Assembly (NCBI RefSeq): GCF_009796785.1
Contig: NZ_CP047026.1
Span: forward strand, 4,012,501-4,076,500
Direction: 5' to 3'
Origin: Polaribacter sp. L3A8
GTDB lineage: Bacteria; Bacteroidota; Bacteroidia; Flavobacteriales; Flavobacteriaceae
DNA: 64,000 nucleotides
Each line of letters begins with the position of its first letter. Position 1 is the first letter of the stretch. Both the position numbers and the translations under genes were made by a program. The notes under the pieces are model-generated. The model did not search any database. It was not told the origin of the DNA and was given only the letters and a program-made list of their open reading frames with translations. Of this stretch, positions 7,601 through 18,302 are shown piece by piece.

Positions 7601-10411
7601 TTATAAAAAGCCACGTTTAAAAAAATTGTAAATAGATTTGATATCTGCTGATAAAGAAAACCTAATTTTTTGTGGATAAGCAGCTTTAGATATTTCCCAA
7701 CCATTGTTTGAATAAAAAGGAAAATAAATTTCAAATATCTCATGAACAAAGTTAAAACGAACTCCGTTTTCGTAGGCAAAATATAGGGGTTGGTTTTTGT
7801 TTTTTAAGAAAGCAACATCATTATATACTTCTAACCAACGCCACAAACCTATACTTGAGTTGTTAGAAACCATAAACTGATTTGCAAACCTTGTTGGAAG
7901 TACAGATTTAAAACCTCCTTCGGTTATTATATATTGTTGGCTAAAAAAACCACTACTTTCAGATCTACCTAAATAATTTAATTGAAATAGATAATCGTTA
8001 CTTCTGTCTAATCCAAAACTAAAATAATCTCCTTCTGTTTTGTTGTTAAAGAAAACTCCCGCAAAAAGCCTGAAATCTAATTGAGTATCTGTTGCTGTTA
8101 AAGTTCTAAATCTAAGGTCTAGTGCCGCTTTAGAAAAGTTTTTTGCAAGTTCGGTACTAAAATTATATCTAAATTCTTTAATGATATCTGGGTTGGAGTA
8201 ATTGTAACTTAAACTTAAAACACTGTAACTATCTTGATCTGTTTTTATAGCATTCGGAGCAATTTCTTTTTCTATATGAATCAATTTTGCTCTTAGAGAT
8301 TCTGATGTAGCATCTCTTAATGTTTTTCTTTTAAAAGAAATGTTTACGTATGGAGTAAGTGATTTATAAGATAAATTTGGGGCATAATCAGAGGTGCCTC
8401 CCGCCAAACCGTAAGATACTTTGTAAATTTTTGTTTTTTCAAAATATTGATTAAATAATAAAGAAAAACTGCCTACAACTGTTTTACTTTTTGTTGCGTA
8501 ATAAGGGGCAACTTTAAATTCGAAGTTTCTTTTTATTAGGGGGCTATTGTGCAGTTTTACACCAAGAATTAAGCCGTTATAAAAATTGTAACTTGCATCT
8601 GGTTGGTAAAAAATTTGATTGTAATCGGGGCTACTTACATCTTTTAAAAATGAAAACTTAATGGGTTTGTTAAGTATTTTTCTGTCAACCGACTTCCAGT
8701 TGTTTAAGGTATTTAATTCTGGATATAAGTTTTCGTAATTTAAAACAAAAGTATCATAATTACCATTTTTAAATTTTACAGTTTTAGAACTATCAATGTC
8801 AGAAACCCATTTTTTAATTTTAATTTTTTTGTCTTTTAGAGCGTAAATTGCCAAAGGAGTGGTTATGTTTCTTTTGTTTTTTATGGTTACTGATGTACTG
8901 TCGTTTCCTACTTTTATATCTTCAATTTTGTGATCTATCTTTTTATTTGTTTTTACAAAGTCATTAAAAAACCAATCTAGATTCTTGTTTGTTTTAGAAG
9001 CAAGTAATTTGTTAAATTTAGTGCTAGAGATTATTTTTAATTGGTTGTTTTGGTAAAATTCTTTAATTGTTTGGTTTAAAACACTGTCTCCTAAAAAACC
9101 TTTTAAGAAACGAAAACCCAAACCTGCTTTGTATTTACTAACAATTCTTCTGTTAAAGTTAGAGAGTGAGTCTGCAGAGGTGTTTAATGCTTGGTCTAAA
9201 AATTTACGTGCTGTAAACTGATATACAAAAGGGTATTTATCATTAAAATTTAATTTAGATACATTAAATCTTTTTAAAAACCAATAATCTGAAGCATTAC
9301 CCAAAAGTTTAATTTCTGGGTAAAATTCCTCTACATATTCTATCATTAAATAGTTTTGTATGCCATCTATTAACCAATAATCTTTTCTCTTATTTAAAAG
9401 AAGGGTGTTTTCTATATATCTTTTTGTAAGTGCTTTAAACATAGTTATGTCCCATTTAAAAGTGTCAGAAAAAGGACGTAAAAAATTAGGCAATTGGTTT
9501 AATCCATAGATTCTATTTTTACTTTGAGTAGCTTTATCTATATAAATTTCTTTATGTGGATATTTTCCTAAATATTTTTGAATAAAAAGTAATTCTCTAT
9601 TTAAGATACTTGTTGTTAAAGTGTAGTCTAATTCTTTAGAAAAAACATCTGTATGTATATTAATTGATTTTGTTTTGTAGGTTTTTAGTTGTTTGGTTTT
9701 GTTAATGCTAAGAATAATATCCGTTTTGTTTTTTCCAACTAAATAGTAATTAATAATGCTTTGCTTAGCTATTTTATATTGATACAAATTAGATTCTACA
9801 ACAAAATCTTTAGGGACATCAAGTTCAATTTTAAAATCAGTGCCTTTTTCGTATAAATCATCTAAATTTAGATTACTCATAAGTTGCCAACCATGGTTGT
9901 AAATAGCAGGCGTTAGATACCAGTTTCTAAGTTGATAACCTGTTTTGGTTTTGCCGTATTTAGTAAAACGATCGCTTGGTATTTTTACAATATAAGTAGC
10001 AGATATTGTAATTTTAGAATTTGGATACAAAGGTCTGTCAAGATCAATTTCTATAATGTCTGATTGTTTGTCTACTTCTTTAAAATAAACATTTTCATAA
10101 TCTACAGAAATACTTTTTATGGTTGATGATCCTAGGTCATCTTTATTGGCAAAGTATAAATCTTTTCTAAAGTCTTTAATAAATCGTTTAGATAATGGTG
10201 TTTTTCTATCTCTATAACTATTTGCCCAATTATGAAGGTAGATATTTGTTAGAATTGAATCTGAAGTGTTGTAAAAAACGATTTCTTGTTGAATTTTTAA
10301 TTCGTCTTTACTTATATCTAGTTTCGCTTTTAACTTGATTGAATTCTGTTGTGAAAACAGAAAAGGAGATGCTAAAAAGCATAGAAGTAATATGACGTAA
10401 CGTTTTTTCAA
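7601..10411 (-). CDS. M1-peptidase-like exported protein lacking the zinc site, with C-terminal beta-barrel-like region
   Basis: The 936-residue product starts at a TTG and has a signal peptide (MKKRYVILLLCFLASPFLFS). Residues 25-370 read like the beta-saddle and thermolysin-like parts of an M1/gluzincin peptidase. Where HExxH-X18-E is expected, this protein has KALTK at residues 326-330 and D349 (WLIDG) at exactly the right spacing. All four key residues are therefore replaced and I infer that it is not a zinc peptidase. Residues 600-936 are rich in alternating aromatic strands and resemble an outer-membrane barrel. Similar proteins in the family are often annotated simply as metalloproteases. 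Its role is unknown; a binding or structural function at the outer membrane is a guess. Confidence 0.75.
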   Translation of the reverse strand: MKKRYVILLLCFLASPFLFSQQNSIKLKAKLDISKDELKIQQEIVFYNTSDSILTNIYLHNWANSYRDRKTPLSKRFIKDFRKDLYFANKDDLGSSTIKSISVDYENVYFKEVDKQSDIIEIDLDRPLYPNSKITISATYIVKIPSDRFTKYGKTKTGYQLRNWYLTPAIYNHGWQLMSNLNLDDLYEKGTDFKIELDVPKDFVVESNLYQYKIAKQSIINYYLVGKNKTDIILSINKTKQLKTYKTKSINIHTDVFSKELDYTLTTSILNRELLFIQKYLGKYPHKEIYIDKATQSKNRIYGLNQLPNFLRPFSDTFKWDITMFKALTKRYIENTLLLNKRKDYWLIDGIQNYLMIEYVEEFYPEIKLLGNASDYWFLKRFNVSKLNFNDKYPFVYQFTARKFLDQALNTSADSLSNFNRRIVSKYKAGLGFRFLKGFLGDSVLNQTIKEFYQNNQLKIISSTKFNKLLASKTNKNLDWFFNDFVKTNKKIDHKIEDIKVGNDSTSVTIKNKRNITTPLAIYALKDKKIKIKKWVSDIDSSKTVKFKNGNYDTFVLNYENLYPELNTLNNWKSVDRKILNKPIKFSFLKDVSSPDYNQIFYQPDASYNFYNGLILGVKLHNSPLIKRNFEFKVAPYYATKSKTVVGSFSLLFNQYFEKTKIYKVSYGLAGGTSDYAPNLSYKSLTPYVNISFKRKTLRDATSESLRAKLIHIEKEIAPNAIKTDQDSYSVLSLSYNYSNPDIIKEFRYNFSTELAKNFSKAALDLRFRTLTATDTQLDFRLFAGVFFNNKTEGDYFSFGLDRSNDYLFQLNYLGRSESSGFFSQQYIITEGGFKSVLPTRFANQFMVSNNSSIGLWRWLEVYNDVAFLKNKNQPLYFAYENGVRFNFVHEIFEIYFPFYSNNGWEISKAAYPQKIRFSLSADIKSIYNFFKRGFL

Positions 10412-10487
10412 TTAAAGGATAATATTTTTTTTAGGTTTGTGCTTACAGAATTTGTTTTTTAATGACGTTTTTATTAAAATATAAAGT

Positions 10488-10532
10488 TTAATGTATTTTG
10501 TCTGTAATGGTTTAGCAGGCAAAATACATTAA
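10488..10532 (-). terminator. Hairpin downstream of the LOG-family gene
   Basis: A perfect 13-bp inverted repeat (TTAATGTATTTTG with its complement) encloses a 19-base loop. It sits between the LOG-family gene end and the start of the M1-like gene. No long T-run follows, so termination may be weak. Confidence 0.5.
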
Positions 10533-10556
10533 AATATATATGGTTTTTTAAATTTT

Positions 10557-11264
10557 TTAAAAATTAGGCTTAAATTGATATTTATCATAGAAGTTGTTAA
10601 GGTGTTCTATTGCTTCTTCTGCGGTGTCTACAAGTCTAAATAAGTTTAAGTCTTTTTCACTTATGTTTCCTTCTTCTAGAAGCGTATTTTTTATCCAATC
10701 GAATAATCCACCCCAGAATTTTTTATCAACTAAAATAATTGGAAAACGACCTATTTTATGCGTTTGGATTAAAGTAATTGCTTCAAAAAGTTCATCCATT
10801 GTACCAAAACCACCAGGCATTACAACAAAACCTTGAGAGTATTTTACAAACATTACTTTACGTACAAAAAAGTAATCAAAATCTAAACTTTTTCCTTGGT
10901 CAATCCACGGATTGTCATGTTGTTCAAAAGGAAGTTCTATATTTAAGCCAACAGAGCTACCCTTTCCTCTATGCGCTCCTTTGTTTCCTGCTTCCATAAT
11001 TCCTGGTCCACCACCAGTTATTACTCCGTAGCCATGTTGTGTAAGTTGGTATGCAATTTCTTCTGCTAATATGTAATGTGGATTGTCTGGTTTTGTTCTT
11101 GCAGAACCAAAAATAGATACAGAAGGGCCAACTTTACTTAACTTTTCATAACCATCTACAAACTCTGCCATTATTTTAAATATAGCCCAAGAATCGTTTG
11201 TTTTTATTTCATTCCAAGTTTTTGTTTTTAATTTTTCTTTTATTTTTCTATCATCACTTGTCAT
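10557..11264 (-). CDS. LOG family (TIGR00730) Rossmann-fold nucleotide phosphoribohydrolase
   Basis: This 235-residue protein belongs to the lysine-decarboxylase-like LOG family, whose studied members split 5'-monophosphate nucleotides or cytokinin nucleotides into base and ribose phosphate. The signature PGGFGTMDE is present near residue 150 and GGGPGIMEAGNKGAHRGKG near residue 80. Both are parts of the active site. There is no signal peptide, so it acts in the cytoplasm. It lies immediately downstream of uvrA on the same strand with a 98-base gap. Family assignment is secure; the natural substrate in this organism is not known. Confidence 0.9.
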   Translation of the reverse strand: MTSDDRKIKEKLKTKTWNEIKTNDSWAIFKIMAEFVDGYEKLSKVGPSVSIFGSARTKPDNPHYILAEEIAYQLTQHGYGVITGGGPGIMEAGNKGAHRGKGSSVGLNIELPFEQHDNPWIDQGKSLDFDYFFVRKVMFVKYSQGFVVMPGGFGTMDELFEAITLIQTHKIGRFPIILVDKKFWGGLFDWIKNTLLEEGNISEKDLNLFRLVDTAEEAIEHLNNFYDKYQFKPNF

Positions 11265-11362
11265 AATCTTTGTTTTTTTAAATTTTTATTTTTTCCTCGA
11301 AAAAAAGAAAGCCTGCTAAAATAGTTCTTTTTCTACATTTCGAATGCTTGCAATGTGATAAT

Positions 11363-14185
11363 TTAACGTAATTCTTTTTTTAAAAACTTAGCTGTATAAC
11401 TTGTTTTATGTTTAGAAATTTCCTCTGGAGTTCCGGTACAAAGAATTTTCCCTCCTTTTTTTCCACCTTCCATACCAACATCAATAATATAATCGGCTAA
11501 TTTTACAACATCTAAATTGTGTTCAATAATTAACACCGTATTTCCTTTGTCAGCTAATTTATTAAGCACATCCATTAAAACTCTAATGTCTTCAAAATGA
11601 AGTCCGGTTGTTGGTTCATCTAAAATGTAAAATGTATTACCGGTATCTCTTTTAGATAATTCTGATGCTAATTTTATTCGTTGAGCTTCTCCTCCAGAAA
11701 GTGTGGTAGATTGTTGGCCTAATGTTATGTATCCTAAACCAACATCTTGAATTGTTTTTAATTTTCTATGGATTTTAGGGATGTTTTCAAAGAAGTTCGT
11801 GGCGTCTTCAATGGTCATGTCTAAAATATCAGAGATCGATTTTCCTTTATAACGAATTTCTAGAGTTTCTCTATTAAAGCGTTTTCCTTGGCAAGTTTCG
11901 CATTCTACTTGTACATCAGGTAAAAAATTCATTTCTATGACACGTACGCCTCCACCTTGGCAAGTCTCACACCTTCCTCCTTTTACATTAAAAGAAAAAC
12001 GACCAGGTTTGTAGCCACGTATTGCAGCTTCTGGAGTTTTTGCAAACAAACTTCTAATTTCGCCAAAAGTTCCGGTGTAGGTTGCAGGGTTAGAACGCGG
12101 TGTTCTTCCAATAGGAGATTGATCGATATCAATTACTTTATCTACATGCTCTAAACCTTCAATTTTTTTATAAGGCATCGGTTTTTTTACACCTCTATAT
12201 ATATGTGCATTTAAAATTGGGTATAAAGTCTCATTTATTAAGGTAGATTTTCCACTACCAGAAACTCCAGTAACACAAATCATTTTGCCAAGCGGAAATT
12301 CTACAGAAACATTTTTTAAATTATTTCCGGTGGCACCTTTTAGTTTGATGAATTTTCCGTTTCCTTCTCTACGTACTTTTGGAACCGCAATTTCTTTTCT
12401 TCCGGTTAGGTAATCTGCGGTTAAGGTATTTTGTTTTTTTAACTCTTCAAAAGTTCCAGAACTTACAATTTCGCCTCCATGTCTTCCTGCTCCAGGGCCA
12501 ATATCAAAAACAAAATCGGCATGTTCCATCATGTCTTTATCGTGTTCAACAACTAAAACAGAATTTCCAATATCCCTTAATTTGACTAGAGAGTCTATTA
12601 ATTTCTGATTATCTCGTTGATGCAACCCAATACTTGGTTCATCTAAAATATAAAGAACACCAACTAATTGCGATCCAATTTGAGTTGCCAATCGAATTCT
12701 TTGTGCTTCTCCTCCAGAAAGTGATTTGGATGTTCTGTCTAAAGTTAAATAATCCAATCCGACATCTAATAAAAATTGAATTCTAGTTCTAATTTCTTTT
12801 AAAATTTCGGCAGCAATGATTAATTGCTTTTTTGATAATTCTTTTTCAATGTTTTTAAACCATTTCGCTAATTCGGTAGCATCCATTTGTGCTAAATCGC
12901 TAATGTTTTTATCGGTAATTTTAAAATGAAGTGCTTCCTTTTTTAATCTTTTTCCGTTACAAGTAGAGCAGGAAACTTCATCCATAAAACCCTTTGCCCA
13001 TCGTTTTATGGTTGTGCTTTCTGCATTTGCATATTGATTTTCTATAAAAGAAATAATTCCTTCAAAATCAATTTTATAATTTCTAGTAACACCAACGGTT
13101 TTAGATTCAATTTCAAAAGATTCATTTCCTCCATTTAGAATAATATCTAAAGCTTCTTTTGGAATACTTTTTATAGGATCTGTTAATTTAAATTTATAGC
13201 GTTCGGCAATATTTTCTAATTGCTTAAAAATCCAACTACTTTTTTGTTCTCCTAAAGGAATAATTCCTCCGTTTTGTATGGAAACAGTAGTGTCTGGAAT
13301 TACTTTTTCTAAGTTAATTTCATTAGTGATGCCTAAACCATTACACTTGTCACATGCGCCTTTTGGCGAGTTAAAAGAAAAAGTATTTGGTTCTGGGTTC
13401 GGGTATGCAATCCCAGTTGTTGGGCACATTAATTCTCTACTAAAATAACGAGGTTCATTGTTATCAATATCAATAACCATCATTATGTTATTTCCAGAAT
13501 ACAATGCTGTTTTTATTGTTTCTTCTAAACGTTTCTCTGCAGATTCGTTTATTAGAAGTCTATCAATAACAACTTCTATATCGTGCGTTTTATATCTGTC
13601 TAAACGCATTCCTTTTTCAATCTCTTTTATTTCTCCGTCTACACGAACACGTAAAAAACCTTGTTTAGAAATTTGTTCAAAAAGTTCACGATAATGTCCT
13701 TTTCTAGATTTAATTAAAGGAGCTAAAACAGCTATTTTTTTATCTGTAAAATCTTTTAAAATTAGTTGTCTAATTTGTTCATCAGAATAACTCACCATTT
13801 TTTCTCCTGTATTATAAGAGTAAGCATCAGCAGCTCTTGCAAACAGTAATCTTAAAAAATCGTAAATTTCTGTGATGGTACCAACGGTAGAACGCGGACT
13901 TTTATTTGTTGTTTTCTGTTCTATAGAAATTACTGGCGAAAGGCCATCAATTTTATCAACATCAGGTCTTTCTAATCCGCCTAAAAACTGACGTGCATAT
14001 GCAGAAAAAGTTTCAATATAACGTCTTTGCCCCTCTGCATAAATAGTGTCAAAAGCTAAAGAAGATTTTCCACTACCGCTTAAACCCGTAATTACTACTA
14101 GTTTTTCGCGAGGAATTTTTACATCAATATTTTTTAAGTTATGGACTCTTGCTCCGTATACTTCTATATATTCTTGGTCTTTCAA
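11363..14185 (-). CDS. uvrA: UvrABC excinuclease subunit A
   Basis: UvrA is the damage-recognition ATPase of nucleotide excision repair; it forms a dimer, scans DNA and loads UvrB. The 940-residue product has the usual length. The first Walker A motif is GLSGSGKSS at about residues 34-42 and a second, GVSGSGKST, lies near residue 645. Two ABC signature motifs, [12 protein letters not shown] and [12 protein letters not shown], are present. Zinc-finger cysteine pairs appear as [24 protein letters not shown] and CETCQGKR. No SOS box can be assigned with confidence in the upstream 180 bases. Confidence 0.97.
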   Translation of the reverse strand: MKDQEYIEVYGARVHNLKNIDVKIPREKLVVITGLSGSGKSSLAFDTIYAEGQRRYIETFSAYARQFLGGLERPDVDKIDGLSPVISIEQKTTNKSPRSTVGTITEIYDFLRLLFARAADAYSYNTGEKMVSYSDEQIRQLILKDFTDKKIAVLAPLIKSRKGHYRELFEQISKQGFLRVRVDGEIKEIEKGMRLDRYKTHDIEVVIDRLLINESAEKRLEETIKTALYSGNNIMMVIDIDNNEPRYFSRELMCPTTGIAYPNPEPNTFSFNSPKGACDKCNGLGITNEINLEKVIPDTTVSIQNGGIIPLGEQKSSWIFKQLENIAERYKFKLTDPIKSIPKEALDIILNGGNESFEIESKTVGVTRNYKIDFEGIISFIENQYANAESTTIKRWAKGFMDEVSCSTCNGKRLKKEALHFKITDKNISDLAQMDATELAKWFKNIEKELSKKQLIIAAEILKEIRTRIQFLLDVGLDYLTLDRTSKSLSGGEAQRIRLATQIGSQLVGVLYILDEPSIGLHQRDNQKLIDSLVKLRDIGNSVLVVEHDKDMMEHADFVFDIGPGAGRHGGEIVSSGTFEELKKQNTLTADYLTGRKEIAVPKVRREGNGKFIKLKGATGNNLKNVSVEFPLGKMICVTGVSGSGKSTLINETLYPILNAHIYRGVKKPMPYKKIEGLEHVDKVIDIDQSPIGRTPRSNPATYTGTFGEIRSLFAKTPEAAIRGYKPGRFSFNVKGGRCETCQGGGVRVIEMNFLPDVQVECETCQGKRFNRETLEIRYKGKSISDILDMTIEDATNFFENIPKIHRKLKTIQDVGLGYITLGQQSTTLSGGEAQRIKLASELSKRDTGNTFYILDEPTTGLHFEDIRVLMDVLNKLADKGNTVLIIEHNLDVVKLADYIIDVGMEGGKKGGKILCTGTPEEISKHKTSYTAKFLKKELR

Positions 14186-14365
14186 ATGAGATGTTTTTTT
14201 TGGAAAAAAGCAAAGTTAAAGAAACCAATTTTAATTTAAGGGCGATTGTAGAATGCTTTTAATATTAAACTTTTTATAAAATAATATTTCATTAAAAAGA
14301 GCAATTTAAAAAAGGTTGTTATCAAACCATAAAATAGTATATTGCATTTAAATATTACAATGTAA

Positions 14366-14587
14366 ATGATAGATAGTATTAGACATTTTTTTGAGAGAAA
14401 CGGATTTCATGTTTCATCAAGATTAGCTGATAGAATAGGGATGAGAGCCTTAAATGTGCGGTTGTTTTTTATTTATGTTACTTTTTTTACGGTAGGTTTG
14501 TCTTTTGGTTTTTATTTAACCTTGGCTTTCTTATTAAAATTAAAAGACATGGTGTATACCAAAAGAAGTTCTGTTTTTGACTTATAA
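14366..14587 (+). CDS. Small PspC-domain protein
   Basis: The 73-residue product resembles a PspC-domain protein. It has a short amphipathic N-terminus (MIDSIRHFFERNGFHVSSRL) and a hydrophobic segment (LNVRLFFIYVTFFTVGLSFGFYLTLAFLL) that would form one or two membrane helices. PspC proteins in other bacteria sense or respond to membrane stress; whether this one does is unknown. It ends only three bases before the potassium-channel gene, so the two are very probably one operon, and the small protein may act at the same membrane site. Confidence 0.75.
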   Translation: MIDSIRHFFERNGFHVSSRLADRIGMRALNVRLFFIYVTFFTVGLSFGFYLTLAFLLKLKDMVYTKRSSVFDL

Positions 14588-14590
14588 TAT

Positions 14591-15595
14591 ATGAAGATAA
14601 ACGTATTAGAATCTAAAATAAATATAACTTTATTTTTAGTTGTTACTATTTTATCCCTGGGTACAATTGGCTATATGGTGTTGTCTCACTATACTTTTAT
14701 AGATGCCTTGTATATGACGGTAATAACTGTAACTACTGTGGGGTTTGGTGAGTTAAGACCATTTTCTCCAGAAGAAAAAGTTTTTACAATTTTTTTAATT
14801 TTAACCAGTATTACTGTTTTTGGGTATGCCGTTTCAGCTTTCTCAGAGTATTTAGTTAGCGGTAAATTATTTGAACATTTTAAGCATAGAAAAGTGGAGA
14901 AGAAAATAGCCAGTTTAAAAGGACATACCATTGTTTGTGGATATGGAAGAAACGGTAAACAAGCAATTTTAAAATTAAAAAATTACAACAAAGACTTTGT
15001 TGTTGTCGAGAAAAATAAAGAAAGAACAGAGGTTTTAGATGCCGCAGAAGTTTTAAATATTAATGGAGATGCTACTTTAGACGAGACATTGTTACAGGCA
15101 GGTATAGAAAATGCAGCTTTTTTAATAACGGCATTGCCTTCCGATGCTAATAATTTATTTGTTGTTTTAACAGCAAGTCAGTTAAATAAAGATTGCAAGG
15201 TAATAAGTAGAGCTTCTAATGAGTCTTCTCTTAGTAAACTGAAAATTGCAGGAGCAAGTAATGTAATTATGCCAGACAAGTTAGGTGGAGATCATATGGC
15301 TTCTTTAGTTACTACACCAGATGTTATAGAATTTGTAGATCGGTTAACAATTGAAGGAGAAACAACGGCAAATTTAGAGGAAGTTGCAGTAGATGATTTA
15401 CCTAAAAAATATATTAATAAAACGCTTCTAGATTTAGATTTAAGAAGACAAACAGGTTGTACTGTTATAGGTTTTATTAGTCCAAGTAAAGAATATATTA
15501 TAAATCCAGAAGCAGATTGTAAGCTTATAGAAGGTTCGCATTTAATTGTTCTGGGTAGGCCGAATCAAATTATCAAATTAAGAGAGTTATTTTAA
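14591..15595 (+). CDS. Potassium channel with RCK (TrkA-N and TrkA-C) domains
   Basis: The 334-residue product is a two-transmembrane potassium channel. Membrane helices lie at about residues 12-32 and 65-85, with the selectivity filter TVGFG at residues 49-53 between them. A cytoplasmic RCK domain follows, with the nucleotide-binding motif GYGRNG at residues 117-122 and an acidic strand-end residue in VVVEKNK. The last 80 residues form a TrkA-C domain. Such channels open in response to nucleotides or ions bound by the RCK ring. It is translationally close to the upstream PspC-like gene. Confidence 0.92.
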   Translation: MKINVLESKINITLFLVVTILSLGTIGYMVLSHYTFIDALYMTVITVTTVGFGELRPFSPEEKVFTIFLILTSITVFGYAVSAFSEYLVSGKLFEHFKHRKVEKKIASLKGHTIVCGYGRNGKQAILKLKNYNKDFVVVEKNKERTEVLDAAEVLNINGDATLDETLLQAGIENAAFLITALPSDANNLFVVLTASQLNKDCKVISRASNESSLSKLKIAGASNVIMPDKLGGDHMASLVTTPDVIEFVDRLTIEGETTANLEEVAVDDLPKKYINKTLLDLDLRRQTGCTVIGFISPSKEYIINPEADCKLIEGSHLIVLGRPNQIIKLRELF

Positions 15596-15693
15596 TAAAA
15601 AGAAAATAAGGTGAGTTTTAACTTTTATGCATTGGTGTTTTTGTAAAATTCATGCTCACAATATAAATTATAAAAAAAGGAATTTATTTATTT

Positions 15694-16593
15694 ATGAATA
15701 AAGTAGTTATTACAGGTAGTAACGGGTTGCTAGGTCAGTCTTTATTAAATTTATTACTTCAAGATAAAGAGATCTATGAAGTTTATGGTTTTTCAAGAGG
15801 AGAGAATAGAAGTGGTAGAAATGATTTTTCTTACGTTTCAATTGATATTACAGAAGAAGATAACCTTAAGAAAGCGTTGTTAGAAATTCAACCAAATTTC
15901 ATTATTAATACAGCAGCAATGACTCAGGTTGATGATTGCGAAAATAATAAAGAAGCGTGTGATTTATTAAATATAACTGTAGTTAAATGGTTGTCTGAAG
16001 TTTCATCAACCATAAATGCACATTTAATTCATATTTCTACAGATTTTATTTTTGATGGAATAAAAGGGAACTATAAAGAAACAGATACACCTAACCCATT
16101 AAGTTATTATGGATTATCAAAATTGAAATCAGAAGCACTTTTATTAGATTCAAAAATTGACTATACCATTTTAAGAACTATTTTGGTTTATGGTAAAGTG
16201 TTTGATATGAGCCGAAGTAATATTGTACTTTGGGTAAAAAGCATGTTAGAAAAGGGAAAGGAAGTTACTATTGTAGATGATCAGTTTAGAACGCCTACAT
16301 ATGTAGAAGATTTAGCATTAGCGTGTAAGATTTCTATAGATAAAAAAGCCACCGGAATTTTTAATATTTCTTCAAATGAATTATTGAGTGTTTATGAGAT
16401 AGCGCAACAAATTGCATATGTTTTTAATTTGGATAGAAGTTTGGTTAAACCAATATCTACATCCACTTTAAATCAAACTGCGGCAAGACCCGTAAAAACA
16501 GGTTTCGATTTATCAAAAACAAATAAAGTATTAGAGTTTTATCCTAAATCTTTTAAAGAAGATTTACATAGATTTAAGAATATCATAATGTAA
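15694..16593 (+). CDS. RmlD-like NAD(P)-dependent sugar nucleotide reductase
   Basis: The 299-residue product is a short-chain dehydrogenase/reductase of the extended RmlD type (dTDP-4-dehydrorhamnose reductase family). The dinucleotide-binding motif GSNGLLG lies at residues 8-14. The region INTAAMTQVDDCE and the catalytic YxxxK (YGLSK near residue 148) match RmlD. No other rhamnose-pathway genes are adjacent, so it may act on another sugar nucleotide or as a general reductase. It stands alone on the plus strand ahead of the symporter gene. Confidence 0.85.
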   Translation: MNKVVITGSNGLLGQSLLNLLLQDKEIYEVYGFSRGENRSGRNDFSYVSIDITEEDNLKKALLEIQPNFIINTAAMTQVDDCENNKEACDLLNITVVKWLSEVSSTINAHLIHISTDFIFDGIKGNYKETDTPNPLSYYGLSKLKSEALLLDSKIDYTILRTILVYGKVFDMSRSNIVLWVKSMLEKGKEVTIVDDQFRTPTYVEDLALACKISIDKKATGIFNISSNELLSVYEIAQQIAYVFNLDRSLVKPISTSTLNQTAARPVKTGFDLSKTNKVLEFYPKSFKEDLHRFKNIIM

Positions 16594-16680
16594 AAAACAC
16601 ATTTAACGTTCAAAAGTTGTCAAAAGAGCAATTTTTTAGGATATTGCGACCTACTAATTAAATATTAATTAAAATTAATT

Positions 16681-18291
16681 ATGAATAAAAAACTTCTTTC
16701 GTTGCTGTTATTAGCAATCCCAATGTTCTCTTTTGCACAAGAAATGTCCATGGATGAAAAAATAGAGGCACAATTTAAACCGTTTGCAGATGCCGTTAGT
16801 TCAGTAGTTTTTTACCCTGTTTCAATCGTAGGTATAGATGTTCCAATCGTAATTATTATATTATTACTTGGAGCTCTTTTTTTTACATTTTATTTTAAAT
16901 TTGCTAATATAACCTTGATGGGGGTGGCTTTTCATGCAACAAGAGGGAAATATGATAAGATAGATCATCATTCTGTTGATGAAGCTGCTGGAGATCCAAC
17001 TCCTGGTGGAGATGTTTTTGAAAGCGTACAAGCAGAAGGTGTTGTGGGTGAGGTTACGCATTTTCAGGCCTTAACAGCCGCATTATCTGCAACTGTAGGT
17101 TTAGGTAATATTGCTGGTGTTGCGGTTGCTATTGCAATTGGTGGACCCGGTGCTACTATATGGATGATTGTAGCTGGTTTTTTAGGAATGTCTACAAAAT
17201 TAGTAGAAGCTACTTTAGGTGTAAAATATAGAGAAGTTGGCGAAGATGGAAAAATTTATGGTGGTCCAATGTATTACCTTAAGAAAGGATTAAAAGAAAA
17301 AAACTTAGGTGGTTTGGGTAAAGTTTTAGCTGGAGCCTATGCTGTTTTTGTAATCGGAGGTTCTTTTGGTGGTGGAAATATGTTTCAAGCTAACCAAGCG
17401 GCTGCTCAATTTAAACAACTTTTTGGTCTTGATTCTGGGTTTTTATTTGGAATTATAATGGCTGTATTAGTAGGTGTAGTTATTATTGGAGGGATTAAAA
17501 GAATAGGGCAAGTAACAGAAAAAATAGTTCCATTTATGGGAATTATGTTTGTAGGAGCTTCTTTAGTGATTATTGCCATGAATTTAACAATATTACCAGA
17601 TGCTATAGTTCAAATCTGGAACGGAGCTTTTAATGAAACTTCAGTTGTTGGTGGTTTAATAGGGGTAATGATTGTTGGTTTTCAAAGAGCAGCTTTTTCT
17701 AATGAGGCAGGTGTTGGTTCTGCATCTATTGCACATGCAGCAGTAAAAACAAGATTTCCTGCAAGTGAAGGAATTGTAGCTTCTATTGGTCCGTTTGTAG
17801 ATACTGTAATCATCTGTACAATGACTGCTTTGGTTATTGTGGTAACGAATTTAAAGAGTAATTTATTTAATTATTCAAATTTAGATGAAGGAGGTAATGT
17901 AATTATGAATAGTAATGGAGAGCATTTAGGAGGTGTAGATTTAACCTCAGTAGCTTTTGATTCTGCAATTCCAAATTTTTCTATTTTACTTACTATAGCT
18001 GTAATTTTATTTGCTTTTTCTACGATGCTTTCTTGGTCGTATTACGGAATACAAGGATGGAAATATTTATTTGGAAAAAGTAAAATAGTTGACATCACTT
18101 ATAAAGCATTATTCTTAATTTTTGTAATAATTGGTGCGTCTTCTAGTTTAGGTTCTGTTATTGAATTTTCTGACGCAATGATCTTTGCAATGGTGTTTCC
18201 GAATGTCATTGGTTTATTCTTACTGGCTCCAAAAGTAAAAGTTGAGTTAAAAAGGTATTTAACTGCAATCGGTCATAAAAACAAAAAATAA
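16681..18291 (+). CDS. Alanine/glycine:cation symporter (AGCS family)
   Basis: The 536-residue product is a secondary transporter of the AGCS family, which takes up alanine or glycine with sodium or protons. It begins with a hydrophobic leader (MNKKLLSLLLLAIPMFSFAQE) typical of the longer Bacteroidota members and then has about ten membrane helices. Family-type motifs include the segment TVGLGNIAGVAVAIAIGGPG and the later FQRAAFSNEAGVGSASIAH. The next gene starts 11 bases after its stop, so the two may be co-transcribed. Confidence 0.92.
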   Translation: MNKKLLSLLLLAIPMFSFAQEMSMDEKIEAQFKPFADAVSSVVFYPVSIVGIDVPIVIIILLLGALFFTFYFKFANITLMGVAFHATRGKYDKIDHHSVDEAAGDPTPGGDVFESVQAEGVVGEVTHFQALTAALSATVGLGNIAGVAVAIAIGGPGATIWMIVAGFLGMSTKLVEATLGVKYREVGEDGKIYGGPMYYLKKGLKEKNLGGLGKVLAGAYAVFVIGGSFGGGNMFQANQAAAQFKQLFGLDSGFLFGIIMAVLVGVVIIGGIKRIGQVTEKIVPFMGIMFVGASLVIIAMNLTILPDAIVQIWNGAFNETSVVGGLIGVMIVGFQRAAFSNEAGVGSASIAHAAVKTRFPASEGIVASIGPFVDTVIICTMTALVIVVTNLKSNLFNYSNLDEGGNVIMNSNGEHLGGVDLTSVAFDSAIPNFSILLTIAVILFAFSTMLSWSYYGIQGWKYLFGKSKIVDITYKALFLIFVIIGASSSLGSVIEFSDAMIFAMVFPNVIGLFLLAPKVKVELKRYLTAIGHKNKK

Positions 18292-18302
18292 ACTTCAATA
18301 AA

